Assembly (NCBI GenBank): GCA_038232515.1
Contig: JBBSHS010000001.1
Span: 1-64,000 of the forward strand
DNA from: JBBSHS01 sp038232515
Lineage (GTDB): Bacteria; Actinomycetota; Acidimicrobiia; Acidimicrobiales; JAUJNH01
DNA length: 64,000 nucleotides
Reading direction: 5' to 3'
The notes below the pieces were generated by a model. The model did no database searches and was not told the origin of the DNA. It saw only the letters and a program-made list of their open reading frames with translations. This document shows positions 34,327 to 42,220 of the stretch, one piece after another. Each line of letters begins with the position of its first letter. Within the stretch, counting starts at the first letter, position 1. The position numbers were made by a program, and so were the translations under genes.

Positions 34327-34725
34327 CTACGACCGTGGTAGCTCGACGACGACGTTGGTAGACTTCACCGAGGCGACGACGGCCACGCCCGGGCGCAGAC
34401 CGAGCTCCTCGGCCGCCTCGCGGCTCATCAGCGACACCACCCGGAACGGGCCGGCTTGGATATCAACCTGGGCCATGACCGTGTCGCTGGTGACCCTGGT
34501 GACGATCCCGGCCAGGCGATTGCGGGCCGACTCGGCCACCACCGGCCGCTCCTCCGGCGGTCGGCCCACGGCCTCGGCCAGCTGGGCCAGCTCCTCGCCG
34601 TCGATGTAGAGCCGGTTGTTCGAGCCCCGCTGCAGCCGGGTCCGTCCCGTGTCACCCCACCGGCGCACGGTGTCGTCGCTGACCCCCAGCACCTCGGCCG
34701 CCTGGCTGATGCTGAACCGGGCCAC
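34327..34725 (-). CDS. HTH-TOBE (molbindin) regulator of molybdate uptake
   Basis: 132 residues. The N-terminal part is an excisionase/MerR-type helix-turn-helix (SISQAAEVLGVSDDTVRRW). The C-terminal part is a TOBE/molbindin domain (RNRLAGIVTRV, DIQAGPFRVVSLMSREAAEELGL, VKSTNVVVELPRS) that binds molybdate. It is first in the operon regulator-modA-modB. GTG start 34725 sits just downstream of a palindrome at 34738-34749, so autoregulation is likely (inference). It differs from classical ModE by its HTH type. Confidence 0.88.
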   Translation of the reverse strand: MARFSISQAAEVLGVSDDTVRRWGDTGRTRLQRGSNNRLYIDGEELAQLAEAVGRPPEERPVVAESARNRLAGIVTRVTSDTVMAQVDIQAGPFRVVSLMSREAAEELGLRPGVAVVASVKSTNVVVELPRS

Positions 34726-34737
34726 ATGGCGACATTA

Positions 34738-34749
34738 CCGCATATGCGG
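34738..34749. promoter_or_regulatory. 12-base palindrome upstream of the molybdate operon, putative operator
   Basis: A perfect palindrome CCGCATATGCGG centred about 18 bases upstream of the GTG of the HTH-TOBE gene. On the minus strand GCGGTAATGT overlaps it and contains TAATGT, a possible -10 hexamer. It does not match the enterobacterial ModE site. Likely bound by the HTH-TOBE protein; unproven. Confidence 0.5.
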
Positions 34750-34779
34750 CATCATCTGTCCATCGGTGTGGCAGACGCG

Positions 34780-36279
34780 TCAGCGGACGCGGACGAGACG
34801 CAGCGTATCGGTGGCAGGCTCGGGCTCGATGGGCGAACCTGCCAGCACGACCACCACGTCGCCGAGGTGGGCGTAGCCGGCGTGGACGGCGGCCTGGACG
34901 GCGAACCACACCACCTGGTCGGTGCTGGTCGCTTCGCCCACCAACAGGGTGTCGACGCCCCAGCTGAGCGACAACTGCCTGACCGTGCGCTCGATGGGGG
35001 TGACGGCCACGATGGGCATCGCCGGCCGGAAGCGGGAGATGGCCCGGGCCGTGTTGCCGTTGCGGGTGCAGGCGATGATGGCGGTGGCGTCCTCCTCGAC
35101 CGCCGCCCGCCATCCCGCCGCCGTCGTGGCCGCGGTGATGCGGGCCGGTGAGGAAGTGCTACCGGCGATCTCCTGTGCCCCCAGGTTCGAGCCCCACCCG
35201 ATGAAGTCGAAGTCACGTTCCGCTCGCCGGGCGATGCGGGCCATGGTCCTGACCACCCCGACGGGATCGGCTCCGACCGCGCTCTCGGCCGAGAGCATCA
35301 CCGCACTGGTCCCGTCGAGCACGGCGTTGGCCACGTCGGTCACCTCGGCCCGCGTCGGCACCGAGGCCGACACCATCGACTCGAGCATCTGCGTGGCGGT
35401 GATGACCGGCCGCCCGTAGCGGACCCCTGACTTGATGATCCGCTTTTGGATGTGGGGCACATCCTCCATGGCCATGCGGACCCCGAGGTCACCCCTGGCC
35501 ACCATCACCGCGTCAGCGGTGGCGACGATGGCGTCGAGGTCGGCCACCGCCTCGGGCGTCTCGATCTTCGCCACGATCATGGGCATACCGGAGCCCGCGT
35601 GGCGCTTGGCCACCTCACACACGGCCGTGATCTCGGCCGCCGACCGCACGAACGACACGGCGATGAACTCCACTCCCTCGGCCACCATGACCTCGACCCG
35701 GGCCAGGTCCTCGGGGGTCGGCGTCACCAGCGGGAAGCGCCCGGTGGGGGCGGTCACCCCCGGCCGGCCCATGAGGCGCCCGCCGCTGGTGACGGTGGCC
35801 GCGGCTCCTTCGGCCGTACGGCCGGTCACCACCATGGACACACCACCGTCGCCCAGCGCCACCGGGTCGCCCACTTCCAAGGTGTCCACCAGCAGGCGCA
35901 GGGACACACCGATCCGCGACGCCGTGCTCCCGCTCCCTTCAGAACCGACGAAGAGCACCGGGGACCCGGGGGTCAGGGTGACTCCGCCCTCGGGGAAGGG
36001 CGCCGTGCGGATCTTGGGTCCGGGCAGGTCGACGAGAATGCCTATCTGGGGAACGATCTGGCGCAGTCGCCGTATGCGCTCGACCGCCTCGTCGGTCGTC
36101 CCGTGGGCCAGCGTCACCCTGGCCACGTCCATGCCAGCGGCGGCCATCGCCTCCAACGTCCCAGCCGAGTCCGAGGCCGGGCCGACGGTGGCCACGATCT
36201 TGGTCCGACGCCGGGAGCGGTCGAACGGCGCGGCGTGGTCAGGGGACTGGGGCAGCGCCGCCATGTCGAGGGATCCCAT
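34780..36279 (-). CDS. pyk: Pyruvate kinase (potassium-independent type by sequence)
   Basis: About 499 residues converting PEP and ADP to pyruvate and ATP. Visible motifs: TKIVATVGPAS, LPGPKIRT, IVAKIETPEAV, VMVARGDLGV, ITATQMLESM and TSAVMLSAESAVG. Lys in GPKIR corresponds to position 117 (rabbit numbering), which in characterised enzymes marks K+-independence. In agreement, the usual RLNFSHG is VTLAHG, so the Asn and Ser K+ ligands are replaced by Thr and Ala. ATG 36279 chosen; TTG 36288 and ATG 36264 are alternatives. A single gene; convergent with no neighbour. Confidence 0.92.
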   Translation of the reverse strand: MGSLDMAALPQSPDHAAPFDRSRRRTKIVATVGPASDSAGTLEAMAAAGMDVARVTLAHGTTDEAVERIRRLRQIVPQIGILVDLPGPKIRTAPFPEGGVTLTPGSPVLFVGSEGSGSTASRIGVSLRLLVDTLEVGDPVALGDGGVSMVVTGRTAEGAAATVTSGGRLMGRPGVTAPTGRFPLVTPTPEDLARVEVMVAEGVEFIAVSFVRSAAEITAVCEVAKRHAGSGMPMIVAKIETPEAVADLDAIVATADAVMVARGDLGVRMAMEDVPHIQKRIIKSGVRYGRPVITATQMLESMVSASVPTRAEVTDVANAVLDGTSAVMLSAESAVGADPVGVVRTMARIARRAERDFDFIGWGSNLGAQEIAGSTSSPARITAATTAAGWRAAVEEDATAIIACTRNGNTARAISRFRPAMPIVAVTPIERTVRQLSLSWGVDTLLVGEATSTDQVVWFAVQAAVHAGYAHLGDVVVVLAGSPIEPEPATDTLRLVRVR

Positions 36280-36390
36280 GGGCGCCAAGCATGCCCGACG
36301 TGCCGATGGGGCAGGTGTCCACCGACTGGGTCCTGATGGTAAGGGATCCGGCCCGGCGGCCCGCCGATCTGGGCATTGCGGTTACGATCC

Positions 36391-36424
36391 GTTCCATCCC
36401 GGCCCCCCGTGGCCGGGATGGAAC
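36391..36424 (+). promoter_or_regulatory. Perfect 14-base hairpin in the leader of the VOC gene
   Basis: GTTCCATCCCGGCC (36391-36404) pairs exactly with GGCCGGGATGGAAC (36411-36424) across a six-base loop. It lies seven bases before the GAGG ribosome-binding site of the VOC gene. A TACGAT hexamer at 36383-36388 could be a -10 box, which would place the hairpin at the very start of the transcript. It may be an operator or an mRNA structure. Confidence 0.65.
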
Positions 36425-36439
36425 GAACCGGAGGCGGAC

Positions 36440-37213
36440 ATGGCCGAACGAAGCGACTACTCCCCTGGAACACCATCCTGGGTCGACCTCCAGAGCCCCG
36501 ACATCGACGCGTCCACGTCGTTCTACGGGGGGCTGTTCGGCTGGACGGCTGACCCAATGCCCGACCCGGAGGCCGGTGGCTACACGATGTTCCGGTTGGC
36601 CGGCAAGCAGGTGGCCGGAGTCGGGCCGCAGATGAGCCCGGGCCCTCCAGCCTGGGGCACCTACGTCAGCGTGGCTGACGCCGTCGACACCGCGGCCAAG
36701 GCCAGGGCGGCCGGCGGCACAGTGCTCATGGAACCGATGGCCGTCTTCGACGCCGGCCACATGGCCGTGTTCGCCGACCCGCAGGGCGCGGTCGTCGCCG
36801 TCTGGCAACCCGGGACGAACCGGGGCGCGGAGCTGGTCAACGAGACGGGGACCTTGTCGTGGAACGAGTTGGCCACCCGGGACATCGAAGGGGCCAAGGC
36901 CTTCTACGGCCAGGTCTTCGGATGGTCGGGCGAGACCCACACGACGGGCCCGATGGTCTATACCGAGTGGAAGCTCGACGGGAGGTCCGTCGGCGGGATG
37001 CTGGAGATGGGGCCGCAGTACCCGCCCCAGGTGCCGCCGCACTGGCTCGTCTATTTCGCGGTGGACGACTGCGATGCCACGGTGGCCAAGGCCCAGGAGC
37101 TGGGCGGCTCGGTCACCATGCCGCCGATGGACATCCCCCAGGGCCGTTTCTCCGTGCTCGGCGACGCCCAAGGGGCAATGTTCGCGGTGATCCAGATGTC
37201 CGCCGCCACATAG
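36440..37213 (+). CDS. Tandem-VOC (glyoxalase/bleomycin-resistance fold) protein
   Basis: 257 residues with two VOC domains. Domain 1 (about 12-125): PSWVDLQSPDIDASTSFYGGLFGW and VFADPQGAVVAVWQPG. Domain 2 (about 135-257): SWNELATRDIEGAKAFYGQVFGW and SVLGDAQGAMFAVIQ. This two-domain form is common in actinobacteria (hydroxylase/CFP30B-like annotation); substrates are unknown. The metal ligands are only partly evident. ATG 36440 follows GGAGGCGGAC. Its leader holds the hairpin at 36391-36424. Confidence 0.85.
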   Translation: MAERSDYSPGTPSWVDLQSPDIDASTSFYGGLFGWTADPMPDPEAGGYTMFRLAGKQVAGVGPQMSPGPPAWGTYVSVADAVDTAAKARAAGGTVLMEPMAVFDAGHMAVFADPQGAVVAVWQPGTNRGAELVNETGTLSWNELATRDIEGAKAFYGQVFGWSGETHTTGPMVYTEWKLDGRSVGGMLEMGPQYPPQVPPHWLVYFAVDDCDATVAKAQELGGSVTMPPMDIPQGRFSVLGDAQGAMFAVIQMSAAT

Positions 37214-37321
37214 GAGGCGAGACAGCCGACCCGGTGCTCGGGCAGAGGAACCGGACGGGAGGGGTCGGTCCAATCACGGTTGACCCAGGCCTTCTGTCCG
37301 AAAGCCCAGGTCGACCGGCGG

Positions 37322-37406
37322 CGGAGGGGGTGGGATTTGAACCCACGGTGACTTGCGCCACAACGGTTTTCGAGACCGTCCGATTCGGCCGCTCTCGCAC
37401 CCCTCC
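37322..37406 (-). tRNA. tRNA-Ser(CGA)
   Basis: Class II tRNA on the minus strand: acceptor GGAGGGG/CCCCTCC, D arm with GAGCGGCCGAATCGG, anticodon loop CTCGAAA (anticodon CGA), long variable arm GTGGCGCAAGTCAC and T arm GTGGGTTCAAATCCCAC. Discriminator G; CCA is not encoded. Confidence 0.95.
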
Positions 37407-37500
37407 TCGACAACGGCCCGGAGGCTATCGCGGCGTCGTCGCCGGACGGCCGACGTTCATGGCTGCACCCGTCTCAGCTACGGCCAAGCGGTTAGGGCGG

Positions 37501-38037
37501 TCATCCCTGATGGGGGCCGCCCAGCTGCGCTCGCGACCCCTCGATGGCCTGGCGCACGACCGTTTCCACGTGGGCCGGGTCTATGCCGATGGCCTGGCCG
37601 ATGTGGACCGACCAGATCTCTGAGCGCAGGTTCGTCTCGAAGTCCAACTCACTGCGGATGTCGGCCCGGGCGGCCTGGCGGTTCTGGCTGACCATGACGA
37701 AGGTGGAGAGGAAGATGGCCTCGAGGCTGACGATCATGGTGAGCAGCCCGAAGGGAAACTTGTCGAACTTCAAGGAGGCGCCGGCGAAGCCGACATTCAG
37801 CAGGACCCACACCGCAAACCAGACGGAGTGGAGGTAGACGAAGTTGAGCGAGCCGGCGAACGCTGTCACCCGGTCGGCTGCCCGGTCCTGGGCCTGTTTC
37901 ATGGTTTCGAGGATGCGACGCTCGTTCTTCACCCGGGTGTTCAGCACCGGGAACAGGTTGCCGTCCTCAATCCCGTCGGCCTGGTCGATGGTGCGACAGG
38001 CCTTGCATTGCGAGGTGGTGTTCTCGGTGTTCGACAT
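37501..38037 (-). CDS. DUF1003 membrane protein
   Basis: 178 residues. A short N-terminal segment with two cysteines (CKAC) is followed by the DUF1003 core: ERRILETMKQAQDRAADRVTAFAGS, helix 1 FVYLHSVWFAVWVLLNV, FDKFPFGLLTMIVSLEAIFLSTFVMVSQNRQ (helix 2 and signature), then a charged tail. Function unknown in the family. It lies between two tRNA-Ser genes and upstream of nothing on its strand. Confidence 0.85.
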   Translation of the reverse strand: MSNTENTTSQCKACRTIDQADGIEDGNLFPVLNTRVKNERRILETMKQAQDRAADRVTAFAGSLNFVYLHSVWFAVWVLLNVGFAGASLKFDKFPFGLLTMIVSLEAIFLSTFVMVSQNRQAARADIRSELDFETNLRSEIWSVHIGQAIGIDPAHVETVVRQAIEGSRAQLGGPHQG

Positions 38038-38274
38038 GGGCGCAGCTTCGCGCTCAGCCCCAACGGGCGTGGGCCTGGGACCAACGAACGCCGGTAGGAC
38101 CGTGGGGCCAATCGATCTGAGGGCACCCGAATCGGCCTGACGTGGAGTTCAGCGCCCACCAACGCCGTGGTCCTCGACCTTGGCCCCATGTCGGCAGGGT
38201 AGGGCCGGGCCGCGTCGTCGTCGTCAGTCCAGGGGCGTAGCCGGTACTGCGCCCGGCGTGGTAGCGGCCACGGT

Positions 38275-38748
38275 TCAACGGTCCGTTGGCTTGGCCCGGC
38301 GGGCGGCGAAGAACTCGGTGAGGAGCTTGGCCCCCTCGTCGCCCCGGACGCCGGCCACGACGGCGGGCTCGTGGTTGAGACGGGGATCGGCGCACAGGTT
38401 GTAGAGCGACCCACAGGCGCCCGCCTTCGGGTCGGCCGGCCCGAAGACGACCCGGGCGACCCTGGCGTTGACCGCTGCTCCCGCGCACATCGGACAGGGT
38501 TCGAGGGTGACGACCAAGGTGGCGCCGTCTAGCCGCCAGGTGCCTACGGAGGCGGCGGCATCTCTCAGAGCCAGGATCTCGGCGTGGGCCGTCGGGTCAC
38601 CGACCTGCTCACGTTCGTTGTGGCGGCGGGACACAACCCGGCCGTCGACCACCACCACCGCCCCGACGGGTACGTCGCCGTGGGCCAGGGCCTTCTGGGC
38701 CTCGTCGAGGGCGACGGCCATGGCGTCCTCGTCGCTCAACCTGGCCAC
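38275..38748 (-). CDS. tadA: tRNA-specific adenosine deaminase
   Basis: About 157 residues. It makes inosine at the wobble position of tRNA-Arg(ACG). The zinc-site motifs are TAHAEILALRDAA (HAE, with catalytic Glu) and LEPCPMCAGAAVNAR (PCxxC). VNARVARVVFGPADPKAGACGSL is typical. GTG 38748 is chosen for family length; the open frame extends upstream but with unlike residues, and ATG 38721 is an alternative. Between two tRNA-Ser genes. Confidence 0.93.
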   Translation of the reverse strand: MARLSDEDAMAVALDEAQKALAHGDVPVGAVVVVDGRVVSRRHNEREQVGDPTAHAEILALRDAAASVGTWRLDGATLVVTLEPCPMCAGAAVNARVARVVFGPADPKAGACGSLYNLCADPRLNHEPAVVAGVRGDEGAKLLTEFFAARRAKPTDR

Positions 38749-38837
38749 GACCGCTGATTCTGCCAGGACCTGTCGCCGCCACGTCGCCGGACGAACGTGG
38801 ATGTCGGGTCCGGCGTGTCGGCCGACCGAGATCAGTT

Positions 38838-39330
38838 CTACGAGCCCGGCGGATCTGCGAGGCGATCCATCGGGCGTCGAGGCGCTCCCCGCTGGGATGG
38901 GCCCAGTGCGCATCCGGCAGGCCGAGGCAACGGGCGGCCTCTACGGGCGGTCGGCCCGTGGCGTGGGTCGGCCCACCCCGGCCATGCGCCGTCCCCGCTC
39001 GTCGGTGAACACCACCTCGTCAGGGCTGCCCCGGGGGGCGTCGGCGTTGCCGGCGATACCCAGGCGGCCCAGGTGGTGAGCTCGATGATGGAAACCGCAG
39101 CCGAAGCCCACGTAGCGGCGGGGCCCGGCCTCGGGCGGCTCGGATGCCTCGGACGGCTCGGTGTCGTCGGGCGGCTCGGTGTCCTCGGGCTCGTCGTGGC
39201 CGGCCGGCGTGGGCGCCGTTGGTGAGCGGCAGTCCCACCATCCGCCGGGCAATGGCCACCAGGCCCTCGGCCCTGGCCGTCGACACCCCGCACACCTCGG
39301 CCATGTCGGCCTCCAGCACCTGTTTTCGAT
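38838..39330 (-). pseudogene. Broken DUF222/HNH endonuclease gene
   Basis: Three minus-strand segments in different frames match actinobacterial DUF222-HNH proteins. MAEVCGVSTARAEGLVAIARRM (39304 on) is from the DUF222 part. FGCGFHHRAHHLG with GIAGNADAPRG and VVFTDERGRRMAG is the HNH tail. HWAHPSGERLDARWIAS is the extreme C-terminus. The middle, including the core HNH Cys residues, is deleted and the frame is shifted at least twice. Such genes often occur in many decayed copies. Confidence 0.6.
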
Positions 39331-39396
39331 GGGCCCATATGGGGATGAGCGAAGCGCTACAGGCACTGATCACACCCATTTGGGCCCATCCAAACA
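39331..39396. repeat. Inverted repeat GATGGGCCCATATGGGG ... CCCATTTGGGCCCATC
   Basis: The arms GATGGGCCCATATGGGGATGA (39331 on) and TCACACCCATTTGGGCCCATC (near 39374-39394) pair with only a few mismatches across a loop of about 22 bases. It lies between the HNH pseudogene and tRNA-Ser(GGA). A related word pair (GGGCCCATATGGGGGTG; CTGATCACCCCCGTCTGGGGCC) lies at 51380-51437. Possibly a small mobile or terminator-like repeat. Confidence 0.5.
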
Positions 39397-39403
39397 GAGC
39401 GCG

Positions 39404-39493
<90 letters not shown>

Positions 39494-39583
39494 AGGCCCG
39501 ACCAGGATAGGCGGAGGCGGAGCAGCCATCGCCCGGATCCCCTAGCATGGAGGCACTGGATCGGCCCGCCGCCTGCGTGCGGT

Positions 39584-39679
39584 GGCCGGGTCCTGCGCAA
39601 GGTCGTGCCGTGAACCGAGTCAGGGCCGGAAGGCAGCAGCTCTCAGCGGATCACCTCCTGTGCCGCAGATCGCCTGGCC
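39584..39679 (+). ncRNA. ffs: Signal recognition particle RNA (small bacterial type)
   Basis: The apical domain is clear: GTGAACC, GTCAGGGCCGGAAGGCAGCAGC (with the GGAA tetraloop region and asymmetric loop) and GGATCACC. Lower-stem pairing is provided by GGCC (39584) with GGCC (39676) and CTGCG with CGCAG. Size of about 96 bases suits the 4.5S type, which binds Ffh. It lies directly upstream of dnaX, a common position in actinobacteria. Ends are approximate. Confidence 0.9.
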
Positions 39680-39815
39680 ATCGCACACAGCCGGCGGGTC
39701 GCTCCTGCGTCGGGCAGATCGGGCCGGGCGGCCACAGCCCGAGCCATCGACAGGTTCAAGGCTGACCCGCCTCCGGCGGCCCCGCTGTCGCAGCCACCCC
39801 ATAGGATCAGGGGTC

Positions 39816-41735
39816 GTGTCCGACCTGCCCTACCAGTCGCTCTACCGCCGCTACCGACCGAAGTGCTTGGCCGAGGTGCGTGGCCAGGAGCACGTCGTCA
39901 AGGCGGTGCGCAACGCCGTGCGCGACGGCAAGGTGGCGCACGCCTACCTGTTCAGCGGCCCGCGGGGCACGGGCAAGACCTCCACCGCCCGCATCCTGGC
40001 CAAGGCCCTCAACTGCACCGACCTGCAGGCCGACGGTGACTGTTGCACGGCGTGCGAGTCGTGCCGGGGCATCGAGCGCGGTGTCAGCTTCGACGTCATC
40101 GAGCTCGACGCGGCCAGCAACCGCAAGATCGAGGACGTCAGATCGCTGCTGGAGACGGTGGCCATCGGCACCGGCGGCCAGAAGAAGGTCTACATCGTCG
40201 ACGAGGTCCATCAGCTCACCACCGACGCGTCCAGCGCGCTGTTGAAGACGCTGGAGGAGCCGCCCGGGCACGTCGTCTTCGTGCTGGCCACCACCGATCC
40301 GCAGAAGGTGCTGCCCACCATCCGCAGCCGCACCCAGCACTACGAGTTCAAGCTTCTCAACCCGGAGGTGCTGGGCCACCTGGCGGCCGATGTGGCCGCC
40401 GCCGCCGGTCTGGCCCTGTCCGGGCACGACCTCGAGGCGGCCGTGCGGCGGGGCCGGGGCTCGGCTCGCGACACGTTGTCGGTGCTCGACCAGGTGGCCG
40501 CCGCCGGTGGGGCGGAGGACGAGGCCGACGTGGCCGGTGGTGTGATCGACGCCCTGGGCCAGCGCGACCCGCTCGGGTGCCTCGCCGCCGTCGCCGCCGG
40601 TGCCGCCGCCGGGCGCGATCCCCGACGGTTGACCGTGGAACTGGTCGAGCGCCTCCGCAACGCCTTTCTGTCCACCCAGGCTCCCGACCTCGTCGATCTG
40701 CCGGCGGCCGACCTGGCGGCGGTGGCCGACCAGGCCCGGCGGCTGGGGCCGGCTGCCATGGTGCGGGCCATGGAGACACTGGGCGAGGCCCTGGTGGAGA
40801 TGCACGAGTCGGTCGACACCAGGGTCACACTCGAGGTGGCCCTGGTCCGCCTGGCCAAGCCCGAGCTCGACACGTCCGTCGCCGCCATCGTCGAACGCCT
40901 CGAGCGCCTGGAGCGGGCCGCCGCCGGACGCCCCCATGCCACGGGCGGGCCGGCTGGCTTCGGGTCGACCGATGGGGTGTTCGGTACGGGCGTGGAAGCC
41001 GGTCCCGGGGCCCCGGATTCGACGGCCGTGGCCGAGCCCGTGGCTGGGGCCGCGGTTGCCGGCCTGGCCGGTCCCGGTGCACCCGATATGGTGCAGCCCA
41101 CGGCCAAGTCGCCGGTTCCGCCGCCGTCGGCCGCCGCCGCCGGCCTGGCCGGCCCACGCGCTGCGCTGGACGCAGCGCAGGCCGCGGCCAAGCCGCCCCC
41201 ACCTTCGTCGCCGGGCCGCCGGGCCTCGGGCCCGGTCACGCCCCGGCCGCTCGACGGGGCCACGTCGCCGGCCAAGAGCGCACCGGAACCCAGACCGACG
41301 GCCGGGGCCGGCGATCGCGACGACGGGGCCGGCGAGGGCGGCGGCGACGGGCAACCTCCGAGCCGCGAGGCGCTCACCAAAGCGTGGGGCGACGGCCTGT
41401 TCGGGCGCCTGTCGCCCAAGACCAAGGCGCTGTGGGGTGCCGGCCGTTGGGTCACCTTGGGTGGCGGCCGCTCCGGCTTCGCCGTCGACAATGCCCACCA
41501 GCGCGACCACTGCGACGAGCGGCGGGCCGAGGTCGAGCACGCCCTGCGCGCCCACTTCGGCCGGCCGGTGTCGGTCCGGCTGGTGGTCGACGACGGCGCC
41601 GTCGCCGGTCCTGCGCCTGACGACGAGAGCGACGAGCACCTCGATCCGCATGCCTTGGTGGAAGCGGCCGAAGCGGTAGCCTCGCCGGAAGAACGCCTGC
41701 TCCAGGCCTTCCCCGGCGCCGAGGAGGTCCCGTGA
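39816..41735 (+). CDS. dnaX: DNA polymerase III gamma/tau clamp-loader subunit
   Basis: 639 residues. AAA+ clamp-loader: YQSLYRRYRPKCLAEVRGQ at the N-terminus, Walker A SGPRGTGKTSTAR near 48, zinc motif CCTACESC, Walker B KVYIVDEVHQL, sensor region SSALLKTLEEPP and SRTQHYEFK. From about residue 370 a long Pro/Ala/Gly-rich linker leads to a short conserved C-terminal domain. GTG 39816 (MSDLPYQS) fits the family; the frame is open upstream through the SRP RNA but that cannot be coding. First gene of dnaX-ybaB-recR. Confidence 0.95.
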   Translation: MSDLPYQSLYRRYRPKCLAEVRGQEHVVKAVRNAVRDGKVAHAYLFSGPRGTGKTSTARILAKALNCTDLQADGDCCTACESCRGIERGVSFDVIELDAASNRKIEDVRSLLETVAIGTGGQKKVYIVDEVHQLTTDASSALLKTLEEPPGHVVFVLATTDPQKVLPTIRSRTQHYEFKLLNPEVLGHLAADVAAAAGLALSGHDLEAAVRRGRGSARDTLSVLDQVAAAGGAEDEADVAGGVIDALGQRDPLGCLAAVAAGAAAGRDPRRLTVELVERLRNAFLSTQAPDLVDLPAADLAAVADQARRLGPAAMVRAMETLGEALVEMHESVDTRVTLEVALVRLAKPELDTSVAAIVERLERLERAAAGRPHATGGPAGFGSTDGVFGTGVEAGPGAPDSTAVAEPVAGAAVAGLAGPGAPDMVQPTAKSPVPPPSAAAAGLAGPRAALDAAQAAAKPPPPSSPGRRASGPVTPRPLDGATSPAKSAPEPRPTAGAGDRDDGAGEGGGDGQPPSREALTKAWGDGLFGRLSPKTKALWGAGRWVTLGGGRSGFAVDNAHQRDHCDERRAEVEHALRAHFGRPVSVRLVVDDGAVAGPAPDDESDEHLDPHALVEAAEAVASPEERLLQAFPGAEEVP

Positions 41736-42214
41736 CGTCTACCCCAGAGCCGCCGGAAGATGTGGTCCATCCCGAGGTGGTGGGTACGCCCGAGGTGGTC
41801 CAGCCCGAGATGCCCGGCGGGCTCGGCGACCTCGACGTGGGCAATCTCGACCTGGGCGGCATCGACCTGGGTGCCATCAACCTGGGTGGGGTCGACATGG
41901 GGGGCCTGCTCGAGCAGGCCCAAGCCATGCAGGCCGGTCTCATGGAGGCCCAGGCCCAGGCGGCCGAGGAGGAGGTCGAGGGGGTTGCCGGTGGCGGCGT
42001 GGTCACGATCGAGGCCACCGCCGGTTTGGAGTTCCGGGCCGTGCACATCCGACCTGAGGCCGTCGAGGGCGCCAGCCCCGCCGACCTCGAGATGCTCGAG
42101 GATCTGGTGCTGGCTGCCCTGCGCGACGTCGTCAGCCAGGCCAACGAGGTGAGCGCCCAGGCGTTGGGCGGGCTCGGCGGTCTGGGTGGGCTCGGTGGCC
42201 TGCTCGGCGGCTAG
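41732..42214 (+). CDS. YbaB/EbfC nucleoid-associated protein with pentapeptide-like N-terminal extension
   Basis: 160 residues. The YbaB core (about 56-143) has the helix MGGLLEQAQAMQAGLMEAQAQAAEEE, a short beta-sheet (GGGVVTIEATAGLEFRAVHI) and ADLEMLEDLVLAALRDVVSQANE. It binds DNA as a dimer. Before the core, residues 33-59 form five-residue repeats (NLDLG, GIDLG, AINLG, GVDMG), unusual for YbaB; the C-terminus is a GGL repeat, common in the family. GTG start overlaps the dnaX stop (GTGA). Six bases before recR. Confidence 0.9.
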   Translation: MTSTPEPPEDVVHPEVVGTPEVVQPEMPGGLGDLDVGNLDLGGIDLGAINLGGVDMGGLLEQAQAMQAGLMEAQAQAAEEEVEGVAGGGVVTIEATAGLEFRAVHIRPEAVEGASPADLEMLEDLVLAALRDVVSQANEVSAQALGGLGGLGGLGGLLGG

Positions 42215-42220
42215 ACCGGC

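Noticed and set aside
38038..38274. Gap between DUF1003 and tadA checked for an RNA gene
   Set aside because: No cloverleaf, no conserved motif and no ORF with coding character.
39582..39815. In-frame upstream extension of dnaX through the SRP RNA
   Set aside because: The segment forms the conserved SRP RNA and residues before MSDLPYQS do not match DnaX.
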